NCBI GenBank assembly: GCA_003165275.1
Contig: PLSW01000091.1
Location: 7,237-51,113, forward strand
DNA from: Caulobacteraceae bacterium
Lineage (GTDB): Bacteria; Pseudomonadota; Alphaproteobacteria; Caulobacterales; Caulobacteraceae
Length of the DNA stretch: 43,877 nt
Direction: 5' to 3'
Notes under the pieces: model-generated
The model's input: the letters and a program-made list of their open reading frames with translations, nothing else
What the model was told of the DNA's origin: nothing
The model's database searches: none
Translations under genes and position numbers: made by a program
In this document: in pieces, positions 1 to 8,156 of the stretch
How positions within the stretch are numbered: position 1 is the stretch's first letter
Layout: each line of letters opens with the position of its first letter

Positions 1-562
1 CAACCTCATCTCCGCCCTGCATAAGTCGATCCGCGGCTCGGATCCCGACGCCGCCCTCTACTGGCTGGCGCGCATGCTGGAGGGCGGGGAGGACCCGCTG
101 TTCATCGCCCGGCGGCTGATCCGCGCGGCGGTGGAGGACATCGGCGCGGCCGATCCCATGTCGCTGGTCCTGGCGAACGCCGCCAAGGACACCTACGACT
201 TCCTGGGCTCGCCGGAGGGGGAGCTGGCCCTGGCGCAGTTGGCTGTGCATCTCGCCTGCGCGCCCAAGTCCAACAGCGTCTACACCGCCTTTGGCGCGGC
301 CCGCCGGGCGGCGCGGGAGACCGGCTCGCTCATGCCCCCCGCCCATATCCGCAACGCGCCGACCAAGCTGATGAAGGAGCTCGGCTACGGCAAGGGCTAC
401 GCCTACGACCATGACGCCGAGGAAGGGTTTTCGGGGCAGAACTACTTTCCCGACGGCATGGCCCGTCCCGTTTTCTACCAGCCGAAGGGCGAGGGTTCCG
501 AAGCCCGGGTGCGTGAGCGGTTGGAGCGTTGGGCGGCTCTCCGCGCCGAACGGAAGGCGTAA
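1..562 (+). CDS. rarA: RarA/MgsA replication-associated recombination ATPase, C-terminal part (5' truncated by window edge)
   Basis: The reading frame is open from base 2, so the gene begins upstream of the window. The visible 186 residues match the C-terminal oligomerisation region of the RarA/MgsA/WRNIP1 AAA+ ATPases: '[19 protein letters not shown]', then '[19 protein letters not shown]', then the stretch around '[11 protein letters not shown]' and the near-terminal '[19 protein letters not shown]'. These are hallmark segments of the family. The ATP-binding Walker motifs would lie upstream and cannot be checked. RarA is known to act on stalled replication forks and to interact with SSB. 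The stop codon is followed after two bases by the start of an RluA-type pseudouridine synthase, so the two are probably co-transcribed. Confidence 0.92.
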   Translation, partial: NLISALHKSIRGSDPDAALYWLARMLEGGEDPLFIARRLIRAAVEDIGAADPMSLVLANAAKDTYDFLGSPEGELALAQLAVHLACAPKSNSVYTAFGAARRAARETGSLMPPAHIRNAPTKLMKELGYGKGYAYDHDAEEGFSGQNYFPDGMARPVFYQPKGEGSEARVRERLERWAALRAERKA

Positions 563-564
563 GA

Positions 565-1347
565 ATGGCCCACGCCAAACCCACGCCGGTCGTCCTCAGC
601 CGCGACGAACTGCGCTTTGTGCGTTCCCTGGTTATCGTCCAGGACGAACACATCCTGGCCCTGAACAAACCGTCCGGCCTGTCGAGCCAGGGGGGGCGTG
701 GGCAGGTGCATACGCTGGATGAGCTGCTCTGGGCCTTCGCCAAGGCCAGCGGCAGCCGCCCTCGGTTGATCCACCGGCTGGACCGGGACACGTCCGGGGT
801 AATCCTGACCGCCCGCACCAAGCCCGACGCGGCCATGCTCGGCAAGGCGATGATGGGGCGGCGGTTTCGCAAGACCTACCTCGCCATTTTGACGGCGCCG
901 CCCGAGCCCCGCCAGGGAACCATCGACCAGCCGCTGCGCCGGGACGAGGAAGGGCGGGAGGCCTATATGCGGGTCTGCGAGGCCGATCACCCCGATGCGG
1001 AAACGGCCCGCAGCCGGTATCGCACCCTGTCGGTCGGCCAGGGCGGCGCCCTTGTCGAATTGAGCCCCGAGACGGGCCGCATGCATCAGCTGCGGGTGCA
1101 CATGGCCGGAGTCGGCCGGCCGATCGGTGGTGACGCCCGTTATGGCGGGGCGCTGGTGATTGCGGGCGCGCCGGTTCCCCGATTGATGCTGCACGCCGCG
1201 GCCCTGGAGTTTCCCCACCCCGACGGCAGCGGTCCGATGCGTATCGAAGCGCCGCCGCCGGACGATTTCCGGCGGGTGGCCGAGACCATCGGCGTGAGTT
1301 TGCCGGCCGCGCGCGAGGAATCGCTGAAGGATTTGCCGGTCGGGTAG
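565..1347 (+). CDS. RluA-family pseudouridine synthase without S4 domain
   Basis: A 260-residue protein that converts uridine to pseudouridine in structured RNA. The RluA catalytic motif 'HRLDRDTSG' is present, with the catalytic aspartate at about residue 73. It is preceded by 'ALNKPSGLSSQGG' and followed by 'ETGRMHQLRVHMAGVGRPI', the second conserved family block. There is no N-terminal S4 RNA-binding domain, so it resembles the short RluA/TruC-like members; whether the target is rRNA or tRNA cannot be told. I chose the ATG at 565, two bases after the rarA stop, over an in-frame ATG at 529 that would overlap rarA. A longer paralogue with an S4 domain lies at 3485-4474, and the two share the stretch 'FVRSLV...LALNKP.GL..QGG'. 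Confidence 0.9.
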   Translation: MAHAKPTPVVLSRDELRFVRSLVIVQDEHILALNKPSGLSSQGGRGQVHTLDELLWAFAKASGSRPRLIHRLDRDTSGVILTARTKPDAAMLGKAMMGRRFRKTYLAILTAPPEPRQGTIDQPLRRDEEGREAYMRVCEADHPDAETARSRYRTLSVGQGGALVELSPETGRMHQLRVHMAGVGRPIGGDARYGGALVIAGAPVPRLMLHAAALEFPHPDGSGPMRIEAPPPDDFRRVAETIGVSLPAAREESLKDLPVG

Positions 1348-1432
1348 GGAGGTTCGCCGCGCGGCGTGTCCTCGCCGAGATCATTCGTCGCCCACGCCAT
1401 TGCCTAGTGTGCCGCCCAAGCTCAACCTGGAA

Positions 1433-1448
1433 CCTGCGCCGCCGCAGG
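1433..1448. repeat. Short perfect inverted repeat upstream of the carboxylesterase
   Basis: CCTGCG-CCGC-CGCAGG, 17 bases before the ATG of the carboxylesterase at 1465. No T-run follows, so it is not a convincing terminator. It could be an operator or chance in GC-rich DNA. The rest of 1348-1464 shows nothing recognisable. Confidence 0.35.
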
Positions 1449-1464
1449 CGCAAGGGGCCTGACC

Positions 1465-3045
1465 ATGCCGCCAATCTGCAAGCCCGCGCTCATCGCGCTG
1501 CTGTCGCTTGCCGCCTTCATTCCGCTCAGTTGGGCCATGGCCCAGCCGGTTACGGTCCAATCGGGCGCGATTGAAGGCGTCCGCGATGGGCCGCTGGTCG
1601 TCTACAAGGGCGTGCCGTTCGCCGCGCCGCCGGTGGGGCCCCTGCGCTGGCGCGAGCCGCAGCCCCCGGCGTCATGGGCCGGCGTGAGGAGGGCGGACGC
1701 CTTCGCCCCGGCCTGCATTCAGAGCGGCGTCTCCATGCCGGGTGAGACGCCGCCGACGACCAGCGAGGATTGTCTCTATCTGAACGTCTGGGCGCCGGCC
1801 GAGGCGAAGAAGCTGCCGGTGATCGTATGGATCTACGGCGGCGGCTTCTTCAACGGCTCGGCCTCAATGCCGCTCTACTGGGGCGACCGACTGGCGCGGC
1901 GGGGGGCGATCATCGTCACCATCGGGCACCGCGTCGGCCCGTTCGGCTTCCTGGCCCACCCTGAGCTGACAGCCGAGTCGCCGCACCACTCGTCCGGCAA
2001 CTACGGCTTCCTGGATCAGATCGCGGCGCTGAAGTGGGTTCAGCGAAACATCGCGGCCTTCGGCGGCGATCCTGGCCGGGTCACCATCGCGGGTCAGTCG
2101 GCGGGCGCGGCGTCGGTCAGCATCCTGATGGCCTCGCCACTGGCCAAGGGCCTGTTTCAACGGGCCATCGGGGAAAGCGGCGGCATGTTCGAGCCGCTGC
2201 AGCTTGCCCCCGCCTACCAGCTCGGCAGCGCCGAGCGCGACGGCGTCGCCTACGGCCGCTCAGTCGGCGCGAGTTCGCTGGCGCAGTTGCGCGCCCTGCC
2301 GGCGGCGGCGTTGCTGAACGGCAAGGCGGGCGAAATCTCGCATCCGGTCGTCGAACCGTACGTTCTGCCGCGCTCCCCCTATGACGTGTTCGCGGCCGGC
2401 GAGCAGAATGACGTCGCGATCCTGATCGGCTCCAACGCCGACGAGGCGCGCTCGCTGATCCCCGACCTGGCGAGTGTACGGGCCGCGACCTTCGACGCCG
2501 ACATCGCCAAGCGATGGGGGGCCTTGCCGCCGCCCTTGCTGGCGGCCTATCCGCACGCCACCGACGCCGAGGCCGTGCGCGGGCGGCTGGATTTCGAGCG
2601 GGATCTGCGGTTCGGTTGGGACATCTGGGCCTGGGCGCGGCTCCAGGCCATGCATGGCGAGGGTCGGGTCTTCTACTATCAGTTCACCCATGCCCCGCCG
2701 TTCCCGAAAGCCTCCGTCTATTCGGGCTGGGGGCCGAGCCATTTCTCCGAACTCTGGTACAGCTTCGACCACCTCGGCCAGGAGCCGTCCTGGGCCTGGA
2801 CCGCCGATGATCGCGCCCTGTCCGACGCCATGGCCGGCTATTGGGTCAATTTCGCCAGGGACGGCGACCCTAACGGTCCCCGGCTGGTCGCCTGGCCGCG
2901 ATACACGATAAGCGACCCGCGGGTGATGGTTCTTGATGAACCGCTAAGGGCGGGGCCGCTGACCACCCTGAAGACGCTGGCGGTGTTTGACGCGGTCTAC
3001 ACCCAGGTTCGGGGGGCGCCGTTCGGCTCGGCGCCGAGGCCCTGA
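1465..3045 (+). CDS. Secreted type B carboxylesterase (alpha/beta hydrolase)
   Basis: A 526-residue protein with a cleavable signal peptide (hydrophobic stretch at residues 8-24, likely cut after 'AMA'). It has the type B carboxylesterase signatures: 'EDCLYLNVWAP', the oxyanion-hole segment 'VIVWIYGGGFFNGSA', and the nucleophile elbow 'GQSAG' with the serine at about residue 212. The acid residue is probably in 'IGSNADEA' and the histidine in 'PSHFSELWYSF'. The family hydrolyses carboxylic esters, and substrate cannot be inferred. The elbow is GQSAG rather than the more usual GESAG. The protein is presumably periplasmic or exported. A distant paralogue lies at 17512-19086. The gene stands alone, with 117 bases before it and 59 bases to crcB. 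Confidence 0.9.
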   Translation: MPPICKPALIALLSLAAFIPLSWAMAQPVTVQSGAIEGVRDGPLVVYKGVPFAAPPVGPLRWREPQPPASWAGVRRADAFAPACIQSGVSMPGETPPTTSEDCLYLNVWAPAEAKKLPVIVWIYGGGFFNGSASMPLYWGDRLARRGAIIVTIGHRVGPFGFLAHPELTAESPHHSSGNYGFLDQIAALKWVQRNIAAFGGDPGRVTIAGQSAGAASVSILMASPLAKGLFQRAIGESGGMFEPLQLAPAYQLGSAERDGVAYGRSVGASSLAQLRALPAAALLNGKAGEISHPVVEPYVLPRSPYDVFAAGEQNDVAILIGSNADEARSLIPDLASVRAATFDADIAKRWGALPPPLLAAYPHATDAEAVRGRLDFERDLRFGWDIWAWARLQAMHGEGRVFYYQFTHAPPFPKASVYSGWGPSHFSELWYSFDHLGQEPSWAWTADDRALSDAMAGYWVNFARDGDPNGPRLVAWPRYTISDPRVMVLDEPLRAGPLTTLKTLAVFDAVYTQVRGAPFGSAPRP

Positions 3046-3104
3046 TCCGGCGCCAATCCCAGCGCGCCTTTGCGTCCCAGGCCGTCCCGTCGCATAAGAC
3101 GGCG

Positions 3105-3488
3105 ATGATCAAGTTCTTCTATGTCTTCGCCGGCGGCGGGGTGGGCTCCCTGGCGCGGTATCTGGTCGGCATGCAGGCGATTCGCAGGCTTGGGCCGAAC
3201 TGGCCCTATGGCACCTTCACGGTCAACCTATTGGGCGGCTTCCTGATGGGGGTGCTGGTCGGCTTCCTCGCCCACCGCGGCGGCGCCGATCAGGAGCGTT
3301 GGCGCATCATGCTCGGCGTCGGCGTGCTGGGCGGATTCACGACCTTTTCGGCCTTTTCCCTGGAGACCGCGCTAATGATCGAGCGGCGAGACTATGGCCA
3401 CGCCTTCGCCTACGTCGCCGCATCGGTGGTCCTGGCGGTGGGCGCGCTTTTCGCGGGCCTGATGCTGGCCCGCAAGGCCTTCGCATGA
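3105..3488 (+). CDS. crcB: Fluoride channel CrcB/FluC
   Basis: A 127-residue protein with four predicted membrane helices and the Fluc signatures: 'GGGVGSLARYL' at the N-terminus, 'GTFTVNLLGGFLMG' and 'GGFTTFSAFSLE' (the TTFS phenylalanine-box region). The family forms dual-topology dimers that export fluoride passively across the inner membrane. The 59-base upstream gap does not contain a recognisable fluoride riboswitch. The stop codon overlaps the start of the next gene (ATGA at 3485-3488), implying translational coupling to the pseudouridine synthase, although the functions appear unrelated. Confidence 0.95.
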   Translation: MIKFFYVFAGGGVGSLARYLVGMQAIRRLGPNWPYGTFTVNLLGGFLMGVLVGFLAHRGGADQERWRIMLGVGVLGGFTTFSAFSLETALMIERRDYGHAFAYVAASVVLAVGALFAGLMLARKAFA

Positions 3489-4474
3489 AGGAGGTCCGCA
3501 CCCTCTATGTCGGCGCCGGCGAGGACGGCTCGCGCGTCGACCGCTGGTTCAAGCGGCGCTGGCCGCACCTGAACCATATCCAGATCCAGAAGATGACCCG
3601 TTCGGGCCAGATCCGCGTCGATGGCGGGCGGGTGAAGCCGGACACCAAGCTGGCGGCCGGGGCCATGGTGCGCGTGCCGCCGTTCCCGGACGCCAAGGAG
3701 ACCGGCGACAAGAAGGCCGCCCTGTCTCCCCGGGACGTCGCCTTCGTGCGCTCGCTGGTGCTCTACGAAGACGACGAGGTGCTGGCCCTGAACAAGCCGG
3801 CGGGTCTCGCCGTCCAGGGCGGCACCAAGACCATCCACCATATCGACCGCCTGCTCAGCGCCTGGGGCGAGGGGGTCGATCGGCCCAAGCTGGTGCACCG
3901 CCTCGACCGGGACACCTCGGGGGTGCTGATCCTCGGCAAGACCCCCGCGGCGGCGGCCAGCCTTTCTGGCTCATTTGCTAAGCGACGGGCGGAAAAGACC
4001 TACTGGGCCATCGTCGCCGGCGCGCCGCGGCCGCCGGAGGGCGTGATCGAGCTCAACCTGGTCAAGACCGGCGTCGGCGATCGGGAGCTGGTGGTGCCCG
4101 CCGATCCCAAGGACCCCCGCGGGGATCCTGCCGAGACCGAGTATGTCACCGTCGCCCGGGCCTCGCAGCGGGTGACCTGGATGGCCCTGCGCCCGCGCAC
4201 GGGGCGCACCCACCAGCTGCGCGCCCACATGCAGGCGATCGGCCACCCGATCCTCGGTGATCCCAAGTACGGCACAGAGGCGTCCGCGCAACTGGCCGAG
4301 GGCCTGCAGTTGCAGCTCCATGCCCGCAAGGTGTCCCTGCCGCACCCGGGCGGCGGTCTGCTCGTCGTCGAGGCGCCGATCAGCAAGGAGATGCAGGCGG
4401 GCTTCGACCGTTTCGGCTTCGATGAGCACGAGGCGCCGGGCGACCCCTTCGAACGCAAGGGCGGCCGGCGCTAG
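3485..4474 (+). CDS. rluC: 23S rRNA pseudouridine synthase, RluC type (S4 domain present)
   Basis: A 329-residue protein. Residues 1-65 form an S4 RNA-binding domain ('GSRVDRWFKRRWPHLN' then 'SGQIRVDGGRVKPDTKL'). The catalytic RluA domain follows, with 'HRLDRDTSG' (catalytic Asp at about 141) and 'RPRTGRTHQLRAHMQAIGHP'. RluC modifies three uridines of 23S rRNA in Escherichia coli; RluD is an alternative assignment, though order and length favour RluC. The start at 3485 overlaps the crcB stop by four bases. A longer in-frame ATG at 3299 would lie inside crcB and is rejected. Confidence 0.85.
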   Translation: MKEVRTLYVGAGEDGSRVDRWFKRRWPHLNHIQIQKMTRSGQIRVDGGRVKPDTKLAAGAMVRVPPFPDAKETGDKKAALSPRDVAFVRSLVLYEDDEVLALNKPAGLAVQGGTKTIHHIDRLLSAWGEGVDRPKLVHRLDRDTSGVLILGKTPAAAASLSGSFAKRRAEKTYWAIVAGAPRPPEGVIELNLVKTGVGDRELVVPADPKDPRGDPAETEYVTVARASQRVTWMALRPRTGRTHQLRAHMQAIGHPILGDPKYGTEASAQLAEGLQLQLHARKVSLPHPGGGLLVVEAPISKEMQAGFDRFGFDEHEAPGDPFERKGGRR

Positions 4475-4486
4475 GGCCGGCGCGCC

Positions 4487-5818
4487 TTAGACGAGGCCCG
4501 TCAGGGGGGCGGCTTCGGCGCTGTCCGGAAACACCGTCGTATCCAGCGCTCGCCGATCCACGCCGAGGTGTTCAGCCAGCACGCCCTTGAACAGGCTTCG
4601 CATGTCGGTGGCCGGGGCGGTGTCGCGGCTTTCGAACAGGCGGGCGGGCGCGAGGGTCGGCCAGTCGCCGACGATCCCGCCCGGCTTCAGGCCGCCGCCC
4701 AGCAACAGGGCCGTGGAGCCGGTGCCGTGGTCGGTGCCCTTGGTGCCGTTGATGTGGGCGGTGCGGCCGAACTCCGTGGCGACGAGCACGACGGTGTTCG
4801 ACCATTCCGGCCCGAGTCCGGCGGACAGGCCGTCCACCGCGGCGTCCAGATAGGACAGCCGGCCGGCCAGCTGCCCTTCGCCGGCGCCCTGGTTGGCGTG
4901 GGTGTCGAAGCCGTCGAGGGAAACGGCCGCGATCTGAGGGCCATTGGGCTCGAGCATGAACTTGGCCAGGGTCGCCCCCAGGGACCGGGCGGTGGCGGCG
5001 GCGTTGCGCTGGATCTGGCGCTGCGCCTGTTGGGCGACCTCGGCGTAGGGGGCGTTTGGGGTCATCGCGCCGGCTGTGGGGGCGCCGGTCATGGTCTGGC
5101 CGGCGGCGGGCGCCATGGCCGTGCGTGGGGCGGCGTCCGGGGCCGTGGCGATCTTGGCCATGGCTTCGGTGGAGAGCCCGCTGGCGAGGGCGCGGGACAG
5201 CGTCGGATCGCCAGCATAGAGGTCGGTGAGGATGCCGGGCAGGCGGGCGTCGCGGTCCTTGTAGCCGCCGGGGGACCAGGAGGCGGCCTGGATCCGGCCG
5301 CGCAGGATCAGCGGCGCCTGGGCGCCCACCGACAGCGCGTCGATTCGCCGAGACGGCGCGATGGCCTCCATGGAGCGGTTGAGCCAGCCCGAACTCGTGC
5401 CGAACACCACCCCGGCGCCGCTTTCGAGCACGTCCTGGGCCTCGAAGTGGGAGCGGGCGCGGTCCGGAGTCGCCACCGCCGGGGCGATCCGCGCCTGTCC
5501 CTTCAGGGCCAGGGCATGGATGGCGGTCAGCTTGGGGTGCAGGCCGAAGGTGTCGTCGAGCTTCAGCGCGCCGTCCGGCTGGCCGAAACCGGCGATGGCG
5601 ATCTCGCCGCGCAATGGGACGTAGTTGGCGTCGCCGATAGGCGGCGAGACCGACAGGCCGTCCATGGCGCCGCGGCAGACAAACACCACCAGCTTGCGCT
5701 TGGCCAGGTCCCGATCGACGGCGGCGTAGGCGGTCCGGCCCAGGAAGGTGACGGCCATGCCGGCGGACGCGGCGGCGCCCATGGCTGCGCGCCGATTGAG
5801 GTCGAAGGAACGGGTCAT
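4487..5818 (-). CDS. DUF1501 family exported protein
   Basis: A 443-residue protein of the DUF1501 family, which has an alkaline-phosphatase-like/sulfatase-type fold and no established reaction. The N-terminus has a twin-arginine-type signal ('NRRAAMGAAASAG', then a hydrophobic stretch ending near 'AYA'), so Tat export is likely. Family landmarks are 'VFVCRGAMDGLSV', 'VSLDGFDTHANQG', and 'VLVATEFGRTAHINGTKGTDHGTG' near residue 345. A low-complexity Ala/Pro/Thr insert lies near residues 225-260. Its start overlaps the stop of the upstream DUF1800 gene by four bases (5815-5818), and the two form an operon. Its 3' end is 12 bases from the convergent rluC. Confidence 0.88.
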   Translation of the reverse strand: MTRSFDLNRRAAMGAAASAGMAVTFLGRTAYAAVDRDLAKRKLVVFVCRGAMDGLSVSPPIGDANYVPLRGEIAIAGFGQPDGALKLDDTFGLHPKLTAIHALALKGQARIAPAVATPDRARSHFEAQDVLESGAGVVFGTSSGWLNRSMEAIAPSRRIDALSVGAQAPLILRGRIQAASWSPGGYKDRDARLPGILTDLYAGDPTLSRALASGLSTEAMAKIATAPDAAPRTAMAPAAGQTMTGAPTAGAMTPNAPYAEVAQQAQRQIQRNAAATARSLGATLAKFMLEPNGPQIAAVSLDGFDTHANQGAGEGQLAGRLSYLDAAVDGLSAGLGPEWSNTVVLVATEFGRTAHINGTKGTDHGTGSTALLLGGGLKPGGIVGDWPTLAPARLFESRDTAPATDMRSLFKGVLAEHLGVDRRALDTTVFPDSAEAAPLTGLV

Positions 5819-7230
5819 CGGCGTTGGAACTCCGGACTCATCAGCAGGACGGCGAGGGCTTCGGGGCGCGATTCGGCGTGGGCGATGGCGGTGGCGACGG
5901 GGGACGTGAGTCGGGCGCCCAGGGCGCTGCGGGCGACGTCGGAGGGCTGGCCCATGACCGGTTCAACGGCGGCGGCGAAGGCCTCCGACCAGCCGATCCG
6001 CTTCATGATGGCGTCGGGCGCCGACCAGGCCTCGCCCTCCTCGGCCCATCCCTTGGGGGAGGGGGCGTTGAACGGCTGCTGGCCGAGCCCGGTCAGGGTC
6101 GGGCCCACCTGGATCAGGCTGGTGGGGGACAGGCCCACCGCGCGATACCCGGAACCTAGGAATTCATACGGCGTCTTGAACTTGCGCTGCTCCGGCTCCC
6201 AGGCTTCCGGCGCCTGGATGAGCGTCTCGGCGACCTTGTCCAGACGGCCGTCGGTTTCGCGGAAACTGCGCTCCAGGCGCGCTACCAGGCTCGCAGGCGG
6301 ATCGTCGGCGACAAAATGGCGGGCGAGCTTGACCGCGATATGGTGCGCGGTGGCGGGGTGGACGGCCAGGGCGTGCAGAATGGCGCCGGCCTGGGCGACG
6401 CCGTCCTGGGGATAGGTCTGGCCAAGAATCGTGCGCGGGCCGGGCTCGTGGACCATCTCGCGAAAGGCGAAATCGCCGGGCTGTCCGCCGATCGACGCCG
6501 CGCCGCGGTGATCGCCGTTGAGGCCAATGATGCTCCAGCCGGTCAGGGCGCGGGCGAACTCGGTGACATCGGTCTGGGTGTATCCCGAGCCCACGCCAAG
6601 GGTGTGCAACTCCAGGACTTCGCGAGCGAGGTTTTCGTTCAGCCCCTTGAGCGCCTTGCCGGCATAGGCCGCATAGCGCGGGTTCGACATCAGCGGGCTG
6701 TGCGGGCCGATGGACTGCTCCTCGTTGAGATAAAGCAGCATGCCGGGGTGCATGGTCGAGGCGACCAGCATGTCCTCGAAGCGGCCGAACACATGCGGCC
6801 GGATTGCCTCGCGCTCGAACGGGCCCACGAGGGGCGCCGTGATCAACTTGTTGGCGGCGACGGTGAAATGGTTGAACCAGAACAGGGCCCAGCGCTCGCG
6901 GAAGGCCGCGTCGGTGGAGCAGGCCAGCCGCATGCGGGCCAGGAACTCCTTCCCGGCGGTTTCCAGGATCAGCTTTTGGGCCATCTGCACCGGATCGGCC
7001 TTGGGGTCGCCTGCGGCCTTGGCGTCGCGGCGCATCGTCTGGTACTCGCGCAGGTCCGTGAAGGCCGCCGCGCCGGTCTTGAAGTCGCCGACGGGTTGAT
7101 CCGCGCCAGCGGGCCGTATCTGGGACTGCAGGAAGGCTGCCGGATTCGGGCGAGCGGCGTCGATTTCGCCGCGGCGGGAGCCCAGGCCGAAGCGCGTCGT
7201 CGCGATGGCGGCTTTCAGATCGGCGTCCAT
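5815..7230 (-). CDS. DUF1800 family protein
   Basis: A 471-residue protein of the DUF1800 family, unknown reaction. Landmarks: 'ATTRFGLGSRRGEI' at the N-terminus, 'RMLACST'-like segment 'RMRLACSTDAAFRERWALF' followed by 'WFNHFTV', 'NENLAREVLELHTLGVGSGY', 'VTEFARALTGWSI', and 'FKTPYEFLGSGYRAVG' near the C-terminus. I place the start at ATG 7230 ('MDADLKAAIATTRF'); the frame extends upstream to 7323 but that part lacks family similarity and would run to the divergent ATP12 gene. No classical signal peptide is visible. DUF1800 and DUF1501 genes are commonly paired in bacteria, and the 4-base overlap here fits joint translation. Confidence 0.87.
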   Translation of the reverse strand: MDADLKAAIATTRFGLGSRRGEIDAARPNPAAFLQSQIRPAGADQPVGDFKTGAAAFTDLREYQTMRRDAKAAGDPKADPVQMAQKLILETAGKEFLARMRLACSTDAAFRERWALFWFNHFTVAANKLITAPLVGPFEREAIRPHVFGRFEDMLVASTMHPGMLLYLNEEQSIGPHSPLMSNPRYAAYAGKALKGLNENLAREVLELHTLGVGSGYTQTDVTEFARALTGWSIIGLNGDHRGAASIGGQPGDFAFREMVHEPGPRTILGQTYPQDGVAQAGAILHALAVHPATAHHIAVKLARHFVADDPPASLVARLERSFRETDGRLDKVAETLIQAPEAWEPEQRKFKTPYEFLGSGYRAVGLSPTSLIQVGPTLTGLGQQPFNAPSPKGWAEEGEAWSAPDAIMKRIGWSEAFAAAVEPVMGQPSDVARSALGARLTSPVATAIAHAESRPEALAVLLMSPEFQRR

Positions 7231-7331
7231 GGACAAAGGCGGTCTCCGAAGTTCCAACGGGCGGCTATAAGGCTTGCACGTCGTAAGCCCGACGTTCCTT
7301 CGCGACGCGACCAACCTTTGCACGAGCCGAG

Positions 7332-8054
7332 ATGACGAAGACGCCGTCCCCCAACAATCGACCCAAACGCTTTTGGACCACCGCCGCAGCGGTCGAAGCC
7401 GACGGCGCCTACGCTATCGCCCTGGACAGCCGCCGGGTCCGAACCCCGGGGGGACAGCCCCTGGCGCTGCCCACGCGCGCCCTGGCCGAGCTGATCGCGG
7501 GGGAGTGGGCGGCGCAGGGCGAGCACGTCGAGATGGCGGGCATGCACGCCACACGGCTCGCCTCCACCGCCGCCGATCATGGGGTTCGGGTTCGCGCCGG
7601 CCTGGTCGCAGAGGTCGCGCGCTTCGCCGCCAGCGACCTCGTCTGCTATTTCGCGACCGCCCCGACGAGCTTGGTGGAGGCGCAGACGCGACGGTGGGGG
7701 GCCTTGCTGGATTGGGCCGCCGAAGAGCTCGGCCTCACCTTTGTGCGCGTGCACGGGATCATTCACGCGCCGCAGCCGCCGCAGACCCTGGCCGCCGTCG
7801 AGGCCCTGGCGGCGGCTTTGGACGATTACGCCTTGACCGGCCTTGCCTTCGGGGCGGCGCTGTTCGGCTCGGCGGTGATCGCCATCGCCCTGCAGCGCGA
7901 CCAGTTGGACGGCGAGGCGGCCTTCGAGCTGGCGCGGCTAGACGAGGCCTTCCAGGAATCCCAGTGGGGCGTGGACGAAGAGGCCGCGGTCCGGGCGGAG
8001 AAACTCAGGGCGGAAGCGCTGATGCTGGAACGTTGGTTCGCCGCCTTGCGGTGA
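7332..8054 (+). CDS. ATP12 family F1-ATPase assembly chaperone
   Basis: A 240-residue protein of the ATP12 family. In mitochondria ATP12 binds the F1 alpha subunit to allow alpha3beta3 assembly; alphaproteobacteria carry homologues. Landmarks: 'RFWTTAAAVEADGAYAIALD', 'VRTPGGQPLALPTRALAE', 'IAGEWAAQGEHVEM' and the C-terminal 'ARLDEAFQESQWGVDEEA'. No signal peptide, so cytoplasmic. The start ATG at 7332 is about 100 bases from the divergent DUF1800 start at 7230, so the gap should hold two promoters; none is strong enough to name. It precedes pccB by 102 bases on the same strand. Confidence 0.88.
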   Translation: MTKTPSPNNRPKRFWTTAAAVEADGAYAIALDSRRVRTPGGQPLALPTRALAELIAGEWAAQGEHVEMAGMHATRLASTAADHGVRVRAGLVAEVARFAASDLVCYFATAPTSLVEAQTRRWGALLDWAAEELGLTFVRVHGIIHAPQPPQTLAAVEALAAALDDYALTGLAFGAALFGSAVIAIALQRDQLDGEAAFELARLDEAFQESQWGVDEEAAVRAEKLRAEALMLERWFAALR

Positions 8055-8074
8055 GGAAGCGGGCGCGACGGCCT

Positions 8075-8096
8075 GTTCGCCTGACGCTACGCGAAC
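8075..8096. repeat. Inverted repeat upstream of pccB
   Basis: GTTCGC-N10-GCGAAC, a perfect 6+6 base inverted repeat 61 bases before the pccB start, in the gap between the ATP12 gene and pccB. It could be an operator for a dimeric regulator or a weak stem-loop. It does not match the TTTGCAAA motif known for PccR-type regulators. Confidence 0.4.
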
Positions 8097-8156
8097 TTGT
8101 CATCAAACCTGGGCCCGTCTACGCCTGGGCGCGGAACGGCTTAGGGATCGACACGC

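Noticed and set aside
3046-3104. Fluoride riboswitch before crcB
   Set aside because: The 59-base gap is too short and lacks the conserved fluoride aptamer pattern.
4568-6415. A 615-codon open frame on the plus strand
   Set aside because: It is antisense to the well-supported DUF1501-DUF1800 genes, has compositionally odd Gly/Arg-rich sequence and no family resemblance; long shadows are normal in this GC content.
8075-8096. PccR operator before pccB
   Set aside because: The inverted repeat GTTCGC/GCGAAC does not resemble the TTTGCAAA repeats of PccR, so no regulator is named.
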